A stretch of 64,000 nucleotides of DNA from Negativicutes bacterium (GCA_031292015.1 JARLHY010000052.1:8000-71999), one strand, 5' to 3'; shown: positions 45,281 through 55,354, counted from the first letter of the stretch. The notes: generated from the sequence alone by a model not told the origin. Numbers and translations: made by a program.

Positions 45281-45541
45281 ATGGAAGTACTTAAAGTATC
45301 TGCACAATCAAACCCTAAATCTGTTGCAGGCGCCCTGGCTGCCGTGCTGCGCGAAAAAGGCACGGCCGAAGTCCAGGCGGTAGGGGCGGGAGCGGTTAAC
45401 CAGGCCATCAAGGCGGTTGCCATCGCCCGGGGATTTGTTGCTCCGAACGGCATCGATCTCGTCTGCATCCCCGCCTTCGCGGAGATCATTATCGACGGCG
45501 AAGAGCGGACCGCCATTCGTTTCATCGTCGAACCACGTTGA
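45281..45541 (+). CDS. spoVS: Stage V sporulation protein S
   Basis: An 86-residue Alba-like protein of normal SpoVS length, opening MEVLKVSAQSNPKSVAGALA and ending FIVEPR, very close to Bacillus SpoVS. SpoVS binds nucleic acid and affects septation and coat assembly in sporulation. ATG 45281 gives the family N-terminus; ATG 45278 adds one Met. AAAGGAGG lies upstream. It is monocistronic between a sigma-H-type promoter and a strong terminator. Confidence 0.97.
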   Translation: MEVLKVSAQSNPKSVAGALAAVLREKGTAEVQAVGAGAVNQAIKAVAIARGFVAPNGIDLVCIPAFAEIIIDGEERTAIRFIVEPR

Positions 45542-45567
45542 CCAGGGCCGTCGCTTCGAAAACTTAT

Positions 45568-45605
45568 AAAAAACCTGCGCACCTGGGTGGCAGGTTTTTT
45601 ATGTT
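45568..45605 (+). terminator. Terminator after spoVS
   Basis: Perfect 11-bp stem aaaaaacctgc/gcaggtttttt around an 11-base loop, ending in six T residues. Confidence 0.9.
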
Positions 45606-45674
45606 GTGTTAAAGGGTCTTGCCGTGGTAAAATTTTGGTGGCTACAAAGCTCAACATAGTAAGGGTGGTAAAGC

Positions 45675-48600
45675 TTGCAACTGCGCAGACTGGAAGCCTA
45701 CGGCTTCAAATCTTTCGCCGAGAAAACCGAAATTGAGTTCAAACCCGGGATCACGGCCATCGTGGGCCCCAACGGCAGCGGCAAAAGCAATATCTCCGAC
45801 GCCGTGCGCTGGGTTCTGGGCGAACAGAACATCCGCAACCTTCGCGGCGCGAAAATGGAGGACGTCATTTTCGCCGGCAGCGCCAAAAGAAGAGCTCTGG
45901 GCATCGCCGAAGTGTCGCTGGTCTTCGACAACAGCGACGGCCTCCTGCCGCTTGACTTCAGCGAAGTGACCATCACCCGCCGGGTATTTCGCTCCGGCGA
46001 CGGCGAATACTATATCAATAAATCGGCCTGCCGGCTGAAAGACATTCACGACCTTTTAACCGAAGCCGGTCTTGGCCGTGAATCGATGACCGTCATCAGC
46101 CAGAACAAAATCGACGAGGTACTCAACAGCAAGGCCGATGAACGACGGCTGTTGTTCGAAGAAGCGGCCGGCATCATCAAATATAAAAACCGCAAGCGGG
46201 ATGCCATGCGCAAACTGGATGACACCGAACAGAATCTTACCCGCGTCTTCGACATTACCAGCGAAATCGAAACTCAGCTTGATCCCCTGGCCGAGAGCGC
46301 CGAGCGCACCGCCCGCTTCAACTCGCTGTCGAAGGAATTGACGTCTTGCCAGGTAACCATGCTGCTCGACCGGTTGACCCGCGCCGAAAAAAACCAGGAA
46401 TCGGTGGTTTTGGAGCAGGCAACGCTGAATGATAACGAAATTGAGACCAGTACCAAGCTCACCCTTGGCGAAACCGAAAAGGAACGCATTACAAGCAAGC
46501 TGGCCGAACTTGACGAGACCGTCAGAACGGTTGAAACACAGGTTTCCGGCACCATCACCGAAATCGAAAGGGTGGACGGCAAAGCCGCCGTTCTGGCCGA
46601 ACGCATCGAGCAGGAGCAGCGCAACCGCGGCCGTCTGGCCCAGGACATAGAGCGAATCACCTCCGAACGGGAGGAATCCCGGACCAATCTTGCTTCACGC
46701 CAGGAAACCCTGGCCGGCAAACGTCAGGAAGTACAGGAACTGGCGGGAGTTCTCGAAACCCAGCAGGCCCAGTTCTCGGAAATCAGTGAAGCCATAGCCG
46801 CAGCCGAACAAAAAATCGAGGAGGCCAAGGATCAGACCTTCGGCCATCTTCAGGAGCTGGTGACCCAAAGGAATAGCCAGCGGACCCTCGAGCGCGACCT
46901 GGAGACCCAAAAATCCCGCGAAGTCACCCTGACCGAGGAACGGGACCAATTCCAGCTTCAGCTCACCGAAAGCAAAAAGCTGCTGGCCGACAACCAGGCC
47001 GAAAAAACCAGCTTTGAAAACGATATGCGCCAGACCGATACCCGCATCGCATCCCTGACGGAACAGAAAAAATCCCTCGAACAGACTCTGAACGAGCAGA
47101 TGATCGCCGAAGGCCAGCTGACCACTCAGATTAACGAAATGGCCTCCCGCATGAAAATATTGGCAAACATGCAGGAGGAGTACGAAGGCTTCGGCCGAGG
47201 CGCCAAAAGCGTGCTGAAAAGCGGCGCGCCCTGGCGAAAAGAAGTCGGCGGCGCTGTCGCCCAACTTTTGTCCGTTCCCGACAAATACGTCACCGCCGTC
47301 GAAATAGCCCTCGGCGGCGCCCTCCAGCATATTGTCGTCGATTCGGACTCCGCCGCCAAAGCGGCCATCGAGTTTTTGAAGTCCAACAACCTTGGACGGG
47401 CTACCTTCCTGCCGCTTAACACCATCAAAATAAACCGCCCCAGGGATTCGGAAACCGCGGCTGCCCACGCCCAGGGGGCCCTGGGGTTTGCCTCCGACCT
47501 TGTCCAGTGCGAACAGCGCTTCCGCCCAGTCATGGAATTTCTTCTCGGACGGACCATCGTAGCCCAAACTATCGACGCTGCCCTCAAAATCGCCAAACAG
47601 CAGGGCTTCGGCGTCCGGATCGTCACCCTGGACGGCGAGCTGATCAACCCCGGCGGCAGCATCGCCGGCGGCAGCACCGGCAAGCGTGAAGCCAGCTTCA
47701 TCAGCCGCGGCAACGAAATCGAATCCCTGAAGCAGGCCATGGTGGAGCATGATGCCAAACGCAAGACCCTCCGCCAACGGGCCGAGGATTCCAAGGCTGA
47801 CGTCGCCGATCTGCAGGAAAGACTTTCTTCCGCGACCGCCCAGCGCCGTTCTCTCGAAGTCCGACTGGCCGAACTTACCGTCCATCTCGAAAACACGCAG
47901 CTGGAGGTCAAACGGATCGGCCTGGGGCTCGCAACCCTGGACAGCGAACTTGCCGCCTGCCGCAAGGACGGCGAACGGATTGTCGTCAAAATCGCCGAAA
48001 TCAGCGGTCTCGTGGTCACCCTTGAAGAACGGGACAGCGACCATAAGCTCTATCTGACAGCCAGGCAGGAGGAACTGAAACAGCTTCAGGATAAGCGGGA
48101 AGAGAACAACGCCACCCTTACCGACACCAAAATCCGCCTGTCGGCCCTGCAGCAGGAAGTAAGCGCCATGGCCACCAGTTGCGAGGAATACGAACAGTCC
48201 GACCGGCGGCTGGCCAAACAGCTGGAAACTCTGCAGGCCGACCAGGGCCGGGTCGACAGCGAAATCACCCGGGCTAACACCGAACTGGCCGACGTCGTCA
48301 CAATCAAAGACACCTTGTTTGCCCGCAAAACCGAACAGGAGCAGTTGCGTTCCAGCCATCTCACCGAAAAACTCGGCGTCCTGGCCCGGCAGCAGAAACT
48401 GGACCGAGAGGTTCGCGATCTGCGGCGCAAACTGAACGGGATCCAGTCCCGCCAGCACGAACTGGAACTGCTGGCCGCCAAGTTCGGTTATGAAATCACC
48501 TACTGCACCGAACAGTTGCGCGACCACCACACCATCACCCGGGAGGAAGCCCAGGCCCTGTACCGGGAAGAAGATCCGGAAGTGCTTGAGGCCCGCGTCC

Positions 48601-49232
48601 AGGAACTTGAAGATGAAATACTGGCCCTGGGGCCGGTCAATCCGGCGGCAATTGACGAATACACCCGCCTGAAGGAACGTTATGAGTTTCTTCGCACCCA
48701 GTACAATGACCTTAAGGAAGCCAAAGACTACCTGCTGACCATCATTAAGGATATCGACGCCACCATGTCCAAACAGTTCCGTGCTGCCTTCCAGGAAATC
48801 AACACCCACTTCGGCGACCTGTTCGTCCGCCTCTTCGGCGGCGGCAAAGCTCAGATCGAGCTCACCGATCCTGACGATATCCTGGCCAGCGGCATTGAGA
48901 TTGTCGTCCAGCCGCCAGGCAAGAAGCAGCAAAATCTGGCCCTGCTGTCCGGGGGCGAACGGGCCCTGACAGTTATCGCCCTGCTATTTTCCTTTCTGAC
49001 CTACCGGCCAACGCCGTTCTGCGTTCTGGACGAAATAGACGCCGCCCTCGATGAATCCAACGTGAATCGCTTCAGCGAATTCCTGCGGGACTACGCCCAA
49101 CATACCCAGTTCATCATCGTAACCCACCGCAAAGGCACGATGGAAGTCGCCGACGTTATGCACGGCGTGACCATGGAGGAATCCGGCGTTTCCAAAATGA
49201 TCTCCGTGAAATTCATGGATGAGGCAGGTTAA
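45675..49232 (+). CDS. smc: Chromosome segregation ATPase SMC
   Basis: A 1185-residue SMC: Walker A GPNGSGKSN at 31-39, a long coiled coil, the hinge domain (about 505-665, with SGAPWRKEVGGAVAQLL and GRATFLPL), a second coiled coil, then the signature LSGGERALTVIALLF near 1093-1107 and Walker B FCVLDEIDAALDE near 1115-1127. With ScpAB it compacts and segregates the chromosome. TTG 45675 begins MQLRRLEAYGFKSFAEKTEI, the family start. A long opposing frame (46695-48932) is a shadow. Confidence 0.98.
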   Translation: MQLRRLEAYGFKSFAEKTEIEFKPGITAIVGPNGSGKSNISDAVRWVLGEQNIRNLRGAKMEDVIFAGSAKRRALGIAEVSLVFDNSDGLLPLDFSEVTITRRVFRSGDGEYYINKSACRLKDIHDLLTEAGLGRESMTVISQNKIDEVLNSKADERRLLFEEAAGIIKYKNRKRDAMRKLDDTEQNLTRVFDITSEIETQLDPLAESAERTARFNSLSKELTSCQVTMLLDRLTRAEKNQESVVLEQATLNDNEIETSTKLTLGETEKERITSKLAELDETVRTVETQVSGTITEIERVDGKAAVLAERIEQEQRNRGRLAQDIERITSEREESRTNLASRQETLAGKRQEVQELAGVLETQQAQFSEISEAIAAAEQKIEEAKDQTFGHLQELVTQRNSQRTLERDLETQKSREVTLTEERDQFQLQLTESKKLLADNQAEKTSFENDMRQTDTRIASLTEQKKSLEQTLNEQMIAEGQLTTQINEMASRMKILANMQEEYEGFGRGAKSVLKSGAPWRKEVGGAVAQLLSVPDKYVTAVEIALGGALQHIVVDSDSAAKAAIEFLKSNNLGRATFLPLNTIKINRPRDSETAAAHAQGALGFASDLVQCEQRFRPVMEFLLGRTIVAQTIDAALKIAKQQGFGVRIVTLDGELINPGGSIAGGSTGKREASFISRGNEIESLKQAMVEHDAKRKTLRQRAEDSKADVADLQERLSSATAQRRSLEVRLAELTVHLENTQLEVKRIGLGLATLDSELAACRKDGERIVVKIAEISGLVVTLEERDSDHKLYLTARQEELKQLQDKREENNATLTDTKIRLSALQQEVSAMATSCEEYEQSDRRLAKQLETLQADQGRVDSEITRANTELADVVTIKDTLFARKTEQEQLRSSHLTEKLGVLARQQKLDREVRDLRRKLNGIQSRQHELELLAAKFGYEITYCTEQLRDHHTITREEAQALYREEDPEVLEARVQELEDEILALGPVNPAAIDEYTRLKERYEFLRTQYNDLKEAKDYLLTIIKDIDATMSKQFRAAFQEINTHFGDLFVRLFGGGKAQIELTDPDDILASGIEIVVQPPGKKQQNLALLSGGERALTVIALLFSFLTYRPTPFCVLDEIDAALDESNVNRFSEFLRDYAQHTQFIIVTHRKGTMEVADVMHGVTMEESGVSKMISVKFMDEAG

Positions 49233-49248
49233 TACAGGAGGATGACCA

Positions 49249-50169
49249 ATGGGATTCTTTGACCGGCTCAAAACAGGTTTGAGCAAAACCCGCCAAGGCT
49301 TTACCGAAAAAATTGACCAGATGATCGGCGGCTACACCCATATCGACGAAGAATTGCTGGAAGACCTGGAAGCAATCATGCTGGCAGCCGATATGGGAAT
49401 TCACACCACCACCAGACTGATCACCGCCATCCGCCAGGCGGTTAAAAACAGGGAAATCACTTCCCCGGAACAGTTGCGGCCTTTTCTGGCCGAAAAAATC
49501 GGCAGCCTGCTGACCGAGGGGATGGCGCCAAGCGTCGAACTTCCGGCGGCTCCCGCCGTAATCATCGTCGTCGGCGTCAATGGCGTCGGCAAAACCACCA
49601 CCATCGGCAAACTGGCCCGCTACTATCACGACCAGGACCGCAAGGTGCTGCTGGCGGCGGCCGACACCTTTCGGGCCGCGGCCATCGATCAACTGGAGAT
49701 CTGGGGCGACCGCAGCGGCATCGACGTCATCAAGCACAGCGAAGGCTCCGATCCGGCGGCAGTGGCCTTTGACGCCGCGCAGGCCGCCAAGGCCCGCGCC
49801 GTTGACGTTCTGATCATTGACACCGCCGGCCGTCTGCACACCAAGTCCAACCTCATGGAAGAACTGAAGAAAATTCACCGGGTCATAGCCCGGGAGATCA
49901 GCGGCGCGCCCCATGAAGTACTGCTGGTTCTGGACGCCACCACCGGCCAGAACGCCATCAGTCAGGCCAAACTCTTCCAGGCCGCCGTTCAGGTGACCGG
50001 CACCGTACTGACCAAGCTGGACGGCACAGCCAAAGGCGGGGTGGTGGTGGCCATCAAAGCCGAGCTCGGACTGCCTGTAAAATGGATCGGGGTGGGCGAG
50101 AAGATCGATGACCTGCGGCCCTTCGACCCTCACGATTTCGCAGCAGCTCTTTTTGCCGAAAGAGGATGA
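49249..50169 (+). CDS. ftsY: Signal recognition particle receptor FtsY
   Basis: A 306-residue SRP GTPase with a four-helix N domain (1-95) and G domain: [15 protein letters not shown] near 107-121, [16 protein letters not shown] near 192-207 and [10 protein letters not shown] near 253-262. It lacks the long acidic A domain of E. coli FtsY, as is usual in Firmicutes. It docks the SRP-ribosome complex at the membrane. ATG follows AGGAGG, 16 bases after smc. Confidence 0.97.
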   Translation: MGFFDRLKTGLSKTRQGFTEKIDQMIGGYTHIDEELLEDLEAIMLAADMGIHTTTRLITAIRQAVKNREITSPEQLRPFLAEKIGSLLTEGMAPSVELPAAPAVIIVVGVNGVGKTTTIGKLARYYHDQDRKVLLAAADTFRAAAIDQLEIWGDRSGIDVIKHSEGSDPAAVAFDAAQAAKARAVDVLIIDTAGRLHTKSNLMEELKKIHRVIAREISGAPHEVLLVLDATTGQNAISQAKLFQAAVQVTGTVLTKLDGTAKGGVVVAIKAELGLPVKWIGVGEKIDDLRPFDPHDFAAALFAERG

Positions 50170-50182
50170 CAAGGTTAAACCC

Positions 50183-50211
50183 TTGACATCTCTCTTTTTT
50201 TTCACTATAAT
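50183..50211 (+). promoter_or_regulatory. Consensus promoter of ylxM-ffh-rpsP
   Basis: TTGACA (50183-50188), a 17-base spacer with a T-run, and TATAAT (50206-50211). It lies in the short gap after ftsY and gives the SRP/ribosomal operon its own start. Confidence 0.92.
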
Positions 50212-50255
50212 CGAAAGGTGTAAAGGCGTATACCTTGTCAGCGGAAGGTGAGCTA

Positions 50256-50615
50256 ATGCTTGCAAAAGTCTTGCGAATCGGTCAGCTGTACGACTTCTAT
50301 GGCTCCCTGCTGACCGACAAACAGCGACGCTGTCTGGAACTGCACTACCTAAACGATTTGTCTCTGGCCGAGATCGCCGCCGAATTTCAGGTCTCCCGGC
50401 AGGCTGTCCACGACATCCTCCGCCGCGGCGAACAGATCCTTGAAGATTACGAAACAAAACTGGGACTTGTGGAACGTTACCGTCAGGACCAGGAGACCAT
50501 CCACAAGGCCTATGAAATGCTGAACAGCTTGCCTCACGATTTCCACCGGTTACGGAAGTACGGACTCGCACTCGACATGCTGAAACAGCTGCTCAACCGG
50601 GAAGAGGAGGTATGA
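50256..50615 (+). CDS. ylxM: YlxM family DNA-binding protein
   Basis: A 119-residue protein with a sigma-70 region 4-like helix-turn-helix (about 20-60: [20 protein letters not shown] and [12 protein letters not shown]). YlxM is thought to modulate the SRP pathway or ffh expression. ATG 50256 with GGAAGGTGAG upstream is chosen over the in-frame TTG at 50235. The stop ends one base before ffh, so the two are translationally coupled. Confidence 0.93.
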   Translation: MLAKVLRIGQLYDFYGSLLTDKQRRCLELHYLNDLSLAEIAAEFQVSRQAVHDILRRGEQILEDYETKLGLVERYRQDQETIHKAYEMLNSLPHDFHRLRKYGLALDMLKQLLNREEEV

Positions 50616-50616
50616 C

Positions 50617-51963
50617 ATGGTTTTTGAAGGTCTGGCTAGCAAACTGCAGCAAACATTTAAAAAACTCCGCGGCCGGGGCAAACTAGGAGAAGCCGACGTC
50701 ACCGAGGCCATGCGTGAAGTCCGTCTTGCCCTCCTGGAAGCCGACGTCAATTTCAAAGTCGTAAAAGACTTTATCACCAGGGTAAAAGAGCGGGCTGTGG
50801 GCCTGGAAGTCCTGGAAAGCCTCACCCCCGCCCAACAGGTAATCAAAATCGTCAACGACGAACTGACTGCCCTGATGGGAGGCACCCAGAGCCGCCTCAC
50901 CGTCTCGCCACGGCCTCCCACCGTAATCATGCTTGTCGGCCTACAGGGCGCAGGCAAGACCACCACCGCCGGCAAACTGGCCCGCCTGCTGGTCAAACAG
51001 AGCAAAAGGCCCCTGCTGGTAGCGGCTGACGTCTATCGTCCTGCAGCCATCAAACAGCTGCAAGTTCTCGGGCAACAGCTGGATATCCCGGTTTTTGCCA
51101 TGGAAAATAGCGAAAGCCCGGTAACCATCGCCCGCAAAGCCATTGAACAAGCTAATACTTACGCCCGCGACACCGTCATCATCGACACCGCCGGGCGGCT
51201 TCATATCAACGAAGAACTCATGGGCGAACTCAAGGCCATCAAGCAGAACGTCAAACCTCACGAAATCCTGCTGGTGGTCGACGCCATGACCGGCCAGGAC
51301 GCCGTGACCGTAGCCGAGGCCTTCAACGCCGAGCTTGGTCTTGACGGCATCATCATGACCAAGCTGGACGGAGATGCCCGCGGCGGCGCCGCCTTGTCAG
51401 TCAAGGCCGTTACCGGCTGCCCGATCAAATTCACCGGCATGGGCGAAAAACTCGACGCCCTGGAGCCGTTCCACCCTGACCGGATGGCTTCCCGGATTCT
51501 GGGCATGGGCGACGTTCTCAGCCTGATCGAAAAAGCAGAGTCGACCATCAACCTCGAACAGGCTCAGGCCATGGAGAAGAAACTCCGCAAAGAGGATTTT
51601 ACCCTGGACGACTTTCTCGAACAGCTGCAGCAGGTTAAAAATCTTGGGCCGCTGGATCAGATACTGGGTATGCTGCCCGGCATGGGCAACATGAAAAAAC
51701 TCAAAGACGTCGAGATTGACGAAAACCAGCTCAAACACACCGAAGCCATCATCCGCTCCATGACCAGGAAAGAACGCCGCGACCCGTCGCTGTTAAACGG
51801 CAGCCGTCGCAAGCGGATCGCCGTGGGCAGCGGAACAAGAGTCCAGGATGTCAACAAGCTGCTCAAGCAGTTTGATGAAGCAAAAAAAATGATGAAACGC
51901 TTTCAGGACATGCAGAAGAACAAGAAAAAGGGCGGCGGTTTCAAAATGCCGTTCATGCATTAA
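50617..51963 (+). CDS. ffh: Signal recognition particle protein Ffh
   Basis: A 448-residue SRP54 homologue: N domain (1-85), G domain with [15 protein letters not shown] near 108-122, [13 protein letters not shown] near 190 and [10 protein letters not shown] near 248-257, and a Met-rich M domain (about 300-448) that binds 4.5S RNA and signal peptides. It targets nascent membrane proteins. ATG follows AAGAGGAGG. Confidence 0.98.
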   Translation: MVFEGLASKLQQTFKKLRGRGKLGEADVTEAMREVRLALLEADVNFKVVKDFITRVKERAVGLEVLESLTPAQQVIKIVNDELTALMGGTQSRLTVSPRPPTVIMLVGLQGAGKTTTAGKLARLLVKQSKRPLLVAADVYRPAAIKQLQVLGQQLDIPVFAMENSESPVTIARKAIEQANTYARDTVIIDTAGRLHINEELMGELKAIKQNVKPHEILLVVDAMTGQDAVTVAEAFNAELGLDGIIMTKLDGDARGGAALSVKAVTGCPIKFTGMGEKLDALEPFHPDRMASRILGMGDVLSLIEKAESTINLEQAQAMEKKLRKEDFTLDDFLEQLQQVKNLGPLDQILGMLPGMGNMKKLKDVEIDENQLKHTEAIIRSMTRKERRDPSLLNGSRRKRIAVGSGTRVQDVNKLLKQFDEAKKMMKRFQDMQKNKKKGGGFKMPFMH

Positions 51964-52012
51964 CGAAAGTTGTTATCATAGATTGATATTCTATAAAGGA
52001 GGTGATTGCATC

Positions 52013-52294
52013 ATGGCAGTTAAAATTCGTTTGAAGCGTATGGGCGCCAAGAAAAGCCCTTTTTACCGTGTAGTCGTCGCTGATTCCCGTTCGCCGCGCG
52101 ACGGTCGTTTCATCGAGGCCCTCGGTCACTACGATTCCACCACCCAGCCGGCCGTCATTAAAATTGACGAAGAAAAGGCTATCGAATGGCTGAAAAAGGG
52201 TGCCCAGCCCACCGATACCGTAAAAGACCTGTTCAGCAAAGCCGGTATTCTGCAAAAATGGGATGAGCTAAAGCGTAGCAAGAAAGAAGCGTGA
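52013..52294 (+). CDS. rpsP: 30S ribosomal protein S16
   Basis: A 93-residue S16 beginning [23 protein letters not shown] 52013 after AAAGGAGGTGA; the upstream in-frame extension overlaps that site. It is standard ffh-rpsP-khpA-rimM-trmD synteny. Confidence 0.98.
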   Translation: MAVKIRLKRMGAKKSPFYRVVVADSRSPRDGRFIEALGHYDSTTQPAVIKIDEEKAIEWLKKGAQPTDTVKDLFSKAGILQKWDELKRSKKEA

Positions 52295-52299
52295 TAGCG

Positions 52300-52527
52300 A
52301 TGAAGGAACTCGTTGAGATTATCGCCAAATCGTTGGTGAGAAATCCTGACCAGGTGAGTGTCACCGAGGCTCAGGACAACAACGTCACCGTTTACGAAGT
52401 ACGCGTCGCTCCTGAAGACATGGGTAAAATCATCGGCAAACAGGGACGCATCGCCAAAGCTCTACGCACCGTGGTAAAGGCAGCAGCGGTAAAAGCAGAA
52501 AAACGGGTAATGATAGAAATCGTTTAG
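52300..52527 (+). CDS. khpA: KH-domain RNA-binding protein KhpA
   Basis: A 75-residue single KH-domain protein with GKIIGKQGRIAKALR near 45-59 containing the RNA-binding GxxG loop. KhpA (Bacillus YlqC) pairs with KhpB/Jag and influences RNA metabolism and cell elongation. ATG 52300; rpsP ends 6 bases earlier. Confidence 0.95.
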   Translation: MKELVEIIAKSLVRNPDQVSVTEAQDNNVTVYEVRVAPEDMGKIIGKQGRIAKALRTVVKAAAVKAEKRVMIEIV

Positions 52528-52625
52528 GTTCAATCATTGCTTATGGTGGACGATGTGGTGAAAACCGCTGTTATCCGCAATACAAGAGGGTCATGGTCGA
52601 AATCCTTTAAAAAGGGTGGATAGAC

Positions 52626-53033
52626 ATGGAAAGTATGACTTTAAAATGCCCGATTACCGTTAAGGCCAAAGTAACCGAACAGCTGAAGAAGCAACTGGCT
52701 GCTGAGATTCAGGAAGCCTTGAAAAAGGCGGATATGGAACTGCAGCAGATCGACTTTCACGCCAAACGGGTGATGACCGAGCAGGCCAAGCTGGATGCCC
52801 AGGGGCTCACCGCTCTCAGGCAGCAGATTGAAGCCGAGAAGCAAAAACGCTTTGAATTCAAGACGCATATGACCGAGCGGCTGAAAGAAACGGCGCAGCT
52901 GGAAATCGGCGCCGAAATCGTTCAGGGCAACATGGAAAGGTTTATCACCATCAATGTTGGTGACGACCTTCACAAAATCATGGCAGCCGAAATTCTGCTC
53001 GAAGACGGCAAGGTCATTGCCTTCCGTTCTTAG
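52626..53033 (+). CDS. ylqD: YlqD family protein
   Basis: A 135-residue protein with a helical, charged N-terminal two thirds (probable coiled coil about 15-80) and a C-terminal beta-rich part (GNMERFITINVGDDL near 99-113). It matches Bacillus YlqD in length and position between khpA and rimM. The function is unknown. ATG 52626 after AAAGGGTGG; an ATG three codons in is also possible. The 52528-52625 gap shows no clear structure. Confidence 0.85.
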   Translation: MESMTLKCPITVKAKVTEQLKKQLAAEIQEALKKADMELQQIDFHAKRVMTEQAKLDAQGLTALRQQIEAEKQKRFEFKTHMTERLKETAQLEIGAEIVQGNMERFITINVGDDLHKIMAAEILLEDGKVIAFRS

Positions 53034-53036
53034 ATC

Positions 53037-53540
53037 ATGAGCGACGACAGCTTAATCATCATTGGTAAAATTGTTGCCCCGCACGGCGTGCGGGGTGACA
53101 TTCGTGTTATTCCGCTCACCGATTTCCCCAGCCGCTTCCACCGGCTGACGCAGGTGGTGCTGGATGACGGGAAAGCCCTGACCGTCAAAGACGTCCGTAC
53201 TTATCAGCAGCAGATTCTCCTCAAATTCGAGGGACTGGACGACCGTACCGCCGTTGAACCGCTGAAGGGAAAACTGATAAAAATCACCAAGGACCAACTG
53301 GTGAAACTGCCGGAAGGCCATTACTTCATATTCGATATCATTGGCCTTTCCGTCTTCGACGATTCCGGTGCCTTTCTCGGTGTTGTCACCGACGTTCTGG
53401 CCACCGGCAGCAATGATGTCTATATCGCCGAGCGGGAAGGCGCCAAGCCGCTGCTCATCCCTGCCATCAAGGATGTGGTCAAAGACATCGACGTGCCCGG
53501 CGGCCGGATGATTGTCACTATACAGGAAGAATGGGAATAG
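53037..53540 (+). CDS. rimM: 16S rRNA processing protein RimM
   Basis: A 167-residue protein with an N-terminal RimM domain (IIGKIVAPHGVRGDIRVIPL near 7-26) and a C-terminal PRC-barrel (LPEGHYFIFDIIGL near 94-107; KPLLIPAIKDVV near 137-148). It assists 30S head maturation with S19. ATG 53037, 3 bases after ylqD. Confidence 0.97.
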   Translation: MSDDSLIIIGKIVAPHGVRGDIRVIPLTDFPSRFHRLTQVVLDDGKALTVKDVRTYQQQILLKFEGLDDRTAVEPLKGKLIKITKDQLVKLPEGHYFIFDIIGLSVFDDSGAFLGVVTDVLATGSNDVYIAEREGAKPLLIPAIKDVVKDIDVPGGRMIVTIQEEWE

Positions 53541-53542
53541 CT

Positions 53543-54292
53543 ATGCGTATCGACATTGTTTCCCTGTTCCCGGAGATGTTCGCAGGCCCCTTTGGCCACA
53601 GCATCATCAAACGGGCCGCAGACGCCGGCCGGCTGACCATCGAAATCACTAATCCCCGCGATTTCGCTTTCGACAAGCACCGGATCGTCGACGATTCCCC
53701 GTTTGGCGGCGGCTGCGGCATGGTGATGAAACCTGAACCGGTGTTTTTGGCGGTTCGGAGCCTGACTACCGATCCAGCTATCCGCCGGCGCGTCGTTTTG
53801 ACCTGTCCCGGCGGCAGCCGTTTTGACCAGGCCAAGGCCCGGGAACTGGCCGGCTATGATCAGCTGATTCTGATCTGCGGCCACTACGAAGGGATTGACG
53901 AACGGGTCAGACTTCATCTTGTGGATGAGGCACTCTCCATCGGCGACTACGTGCTGACCGGCGGCGAACTGCCGGCAATGGTCATGGCGGACGCCGTGGC
54001 CAGGATGATCCCCGGCGTGCTTGGCGCAGCCGGTGGGGCTGAAGAGGACTCTTTTTACCATGGCCTGCTGGAATATCCCCAATACACCCGTCCCCGTGTT
54101 TTCGAGGACTGGGAAGTCCCTGAAGTGCTGCTGTCCGGCGACCATGCCAAAATCGCCCGCTGGCGGCGTAAACAATCCATCAAGAATACCCTCCGGCGGC
54201 GGCCCGACCTTCTGAATGCTGTTACCCTCAGCCCGGAAGACAGGCAGTTGCTGGCCGAAATACAGGAAGAACAGGCGGGGGAAGAACCGTGA
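53543..54292 (+). CDS. trmD: tRNA (guanine(37)-N(1))-methyltransferase
   Basis: A 249-residue SPOUT methyltransferase: MRIDIVSLFPEMFAGPF at the start, DDSPFGGGCGMVMKPEP near 52-68 and LICGHYEGIDERV near 112-124, the knotted SAM site. It makes m1G37 to prevent frameshifting. ATG 53543 lies directly after the rimM stop; an ATG at 53531 would overlap rimM. Confidence 0.98.
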   Translation: MRIDIVSLFPEMFAGPFGHSIIKRAADAGRLTIEITNPRDFAFDKHRIVDDSPFGGGCGMVMKPEPVFLAVRSLTTDPAIRRRVVLTCPGGSRFDQAKARELAGYDQLILICGHYEGIDERVRLHLVDEALSIGDYVLTGGELPAMVMADAVARMIPGVLGAAGGAEEDSFYHGLLEYPQYTRPRVFEDWEVPEVLLSGDHAKIARWRRKQSIKNTLRRRPDLLNAVTLSPEDRQLLAEIQEEQAGEEP

Positions 54293-54864
54293 CAGCACCC
54301 GTATATCTCGGACTATTGCACCATCCGATCTACAACAAAAACAACGAGGTGATCGCCACCGCGATCACCAATTTTGACGTTCATGATATCGCCCGGACGG
54401 CCCGCACCTACGATATCAAGCGCTACTTCATCATTCACCCTCTGGAAACCCAGGCGGCGCTGGTTCGGGAAATGCTGGAATACTGGCGGGACGGTTTCGG
54501 CGGCGAATACAACCCTGACCGACGCGACGCCTTCTCAATCCTTGAGCTTGTCAGCGATATCGCCGCTACCGTCGCAGCCATCGAACGAGAGGAAGGTCGC
54601 GCTCCTATCATTGTCACCACAGATGCCCGCAAGTACGAAAACACTGTCAGCTATCACCGGCTGCGCGACCTGATCGAAAGCGACCCGCGACCGTGCCTGC
54701 TGCTTTTCGGCACCGGCTGGGGCATTGAAAAAGAGGTCATGGCCAGCTTCGATTACATTCTTGAGCCGATTTACGGCCGAGGTGATTATAACCATCTGCC
54801 GGTGCGGGCAGCTGTCGCCGTCATATTGGACCGACTGCTGGGCAGCCAGTGGTGGCGGCCATAA
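54289..54864 (+). CDS. SPOUT-type RNA methyltransferase (Methyltrn_RNA_4-like)
   Basis: A 191-residue protein opening VYLGLLHHPIYNKNNEVIAT and holding IIVTTDARKYENTVSYH near 104-120 and LLFGTGWGIEKEVM near 137-150, which mark a group of SPOUT-fold RNA methyltransferases usually next to trmD. The RNA target is not known. GTG 54289 overlaps the trmD stop by 4 bases, so translation is coupled. Confidence 0.88.
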   Translation: MTAPVYLGLLHHPIYNKNNEVIATAITNFDVHDIARTARTYDIKRYFIIHPLETQAALVREMLEYWRDGFGGEYNPDRRDAFSILELVSDIAATVAAIEREEGRAPIIVTTDARKYENTVSYHRLRDLIESDPRPCLLLFGTGWGIEKEVMASFDYILEPIYGRGDYNHLPVRAAVAVILDRLLGSQWWRP

Positions 54865-54880
54865 AGCAGCGTATTTTTAG

Positions 54881-54909
54881 TTGTGTTTTGGGAAAACATA
54901 TGGTATAAT
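54881..54909 (+). promoter_or_regulatory. Promoter of rplS
   Basis: TTGTGT (54881-54886), a 17-base spacer and TATAAT (54904-54909), giving a leader of about 60 bases before rplS. Confidence 0.7.
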
Positions 54910-54921
54910 CCATCATGTGTA

Positions 54922-54966
54922 AAACGGACGGTCCGCTGCCGGTCCCGGTACGAACGTCTAGTATGA
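54922..54966 (+). ncRNA. Possible ribosomal protein L19 leader
   Basis: The short leader between the promoter at 54881 and the rplS ATG has compact, foldable GC-rich segments (cggacggtccg, ccggtcccgg) ending in GGTACGAACGTCT just before the ribosome-binding site. Firmicute rplS genes often carry an L19-binding leader of this size and place. Assignment is by position and appearance only. Confidence 0.4.
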
Positions 54967-54978
54967 GGAGGAACTCCC

Positions 54979-55320
54979 ATGGATATAGTTAAGACTCTGG
55001 AACTCGAGCAGCTTAGAAACGATATTCCTTCGTTCAAACCAGGCGACACCGTTCGTGTCCATGTCAAGGTTGTGGAAGGAACCCGCGAGCGGATCCAGGT
55101 TTTCGAAGGTGTTGTAATCAAACGGCAGGGAGCCAGCGCCCGCGAGACGTTCACCGTAAGACGGGTATCCTACGGCATCGGCGTAGAACGGACCTTTCCC
55201 GTGCATTCCCCGCGTCTGGACAAAATCGAGGTAATGCGCCGGGGCGTTGTCCGTCGGGCCAAGCTCTATTATTTGCGCAACCTTACCGGTAAAGCGGCTC
55301 GTATCAAAGAAAAACGCTAG
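54979..55320 (+). CDS. rplS: 50S ribosomal protein L19
   Basis: A 113-residue L19: RPGD-like loop [16 protein letters not shown] near 17-32, [10 protein letters not shown] near 41-50 and [17 protein letters not shown] near 58-74. It sits at the 30S-50S interface. ATG 54979 after TGAGGAGGAA. Confidence 0.98.
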   Translation: MDIVKTLELEQLRNDIPSFKPGDTVRVHVKVVEGTRERIQVFEGVVIKRQGASARETFTVRRVSYGIGVERTFPVHSPRLDKIEVMRRGVVRRAKLYYLRNLTGKAARIKEKR

Positions 55321-55354
55321 TCCGGCCAAGGACCCGGGCTTTTTCAGCGGCCTG

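Noticed and set aside
46695..48932. 745-codon open frame antisense to smc
   Set aside because: It lies wholly within smc, has no ribosome-binding site and reads the complement of GC-rich codons; the smc product is unmistakable.
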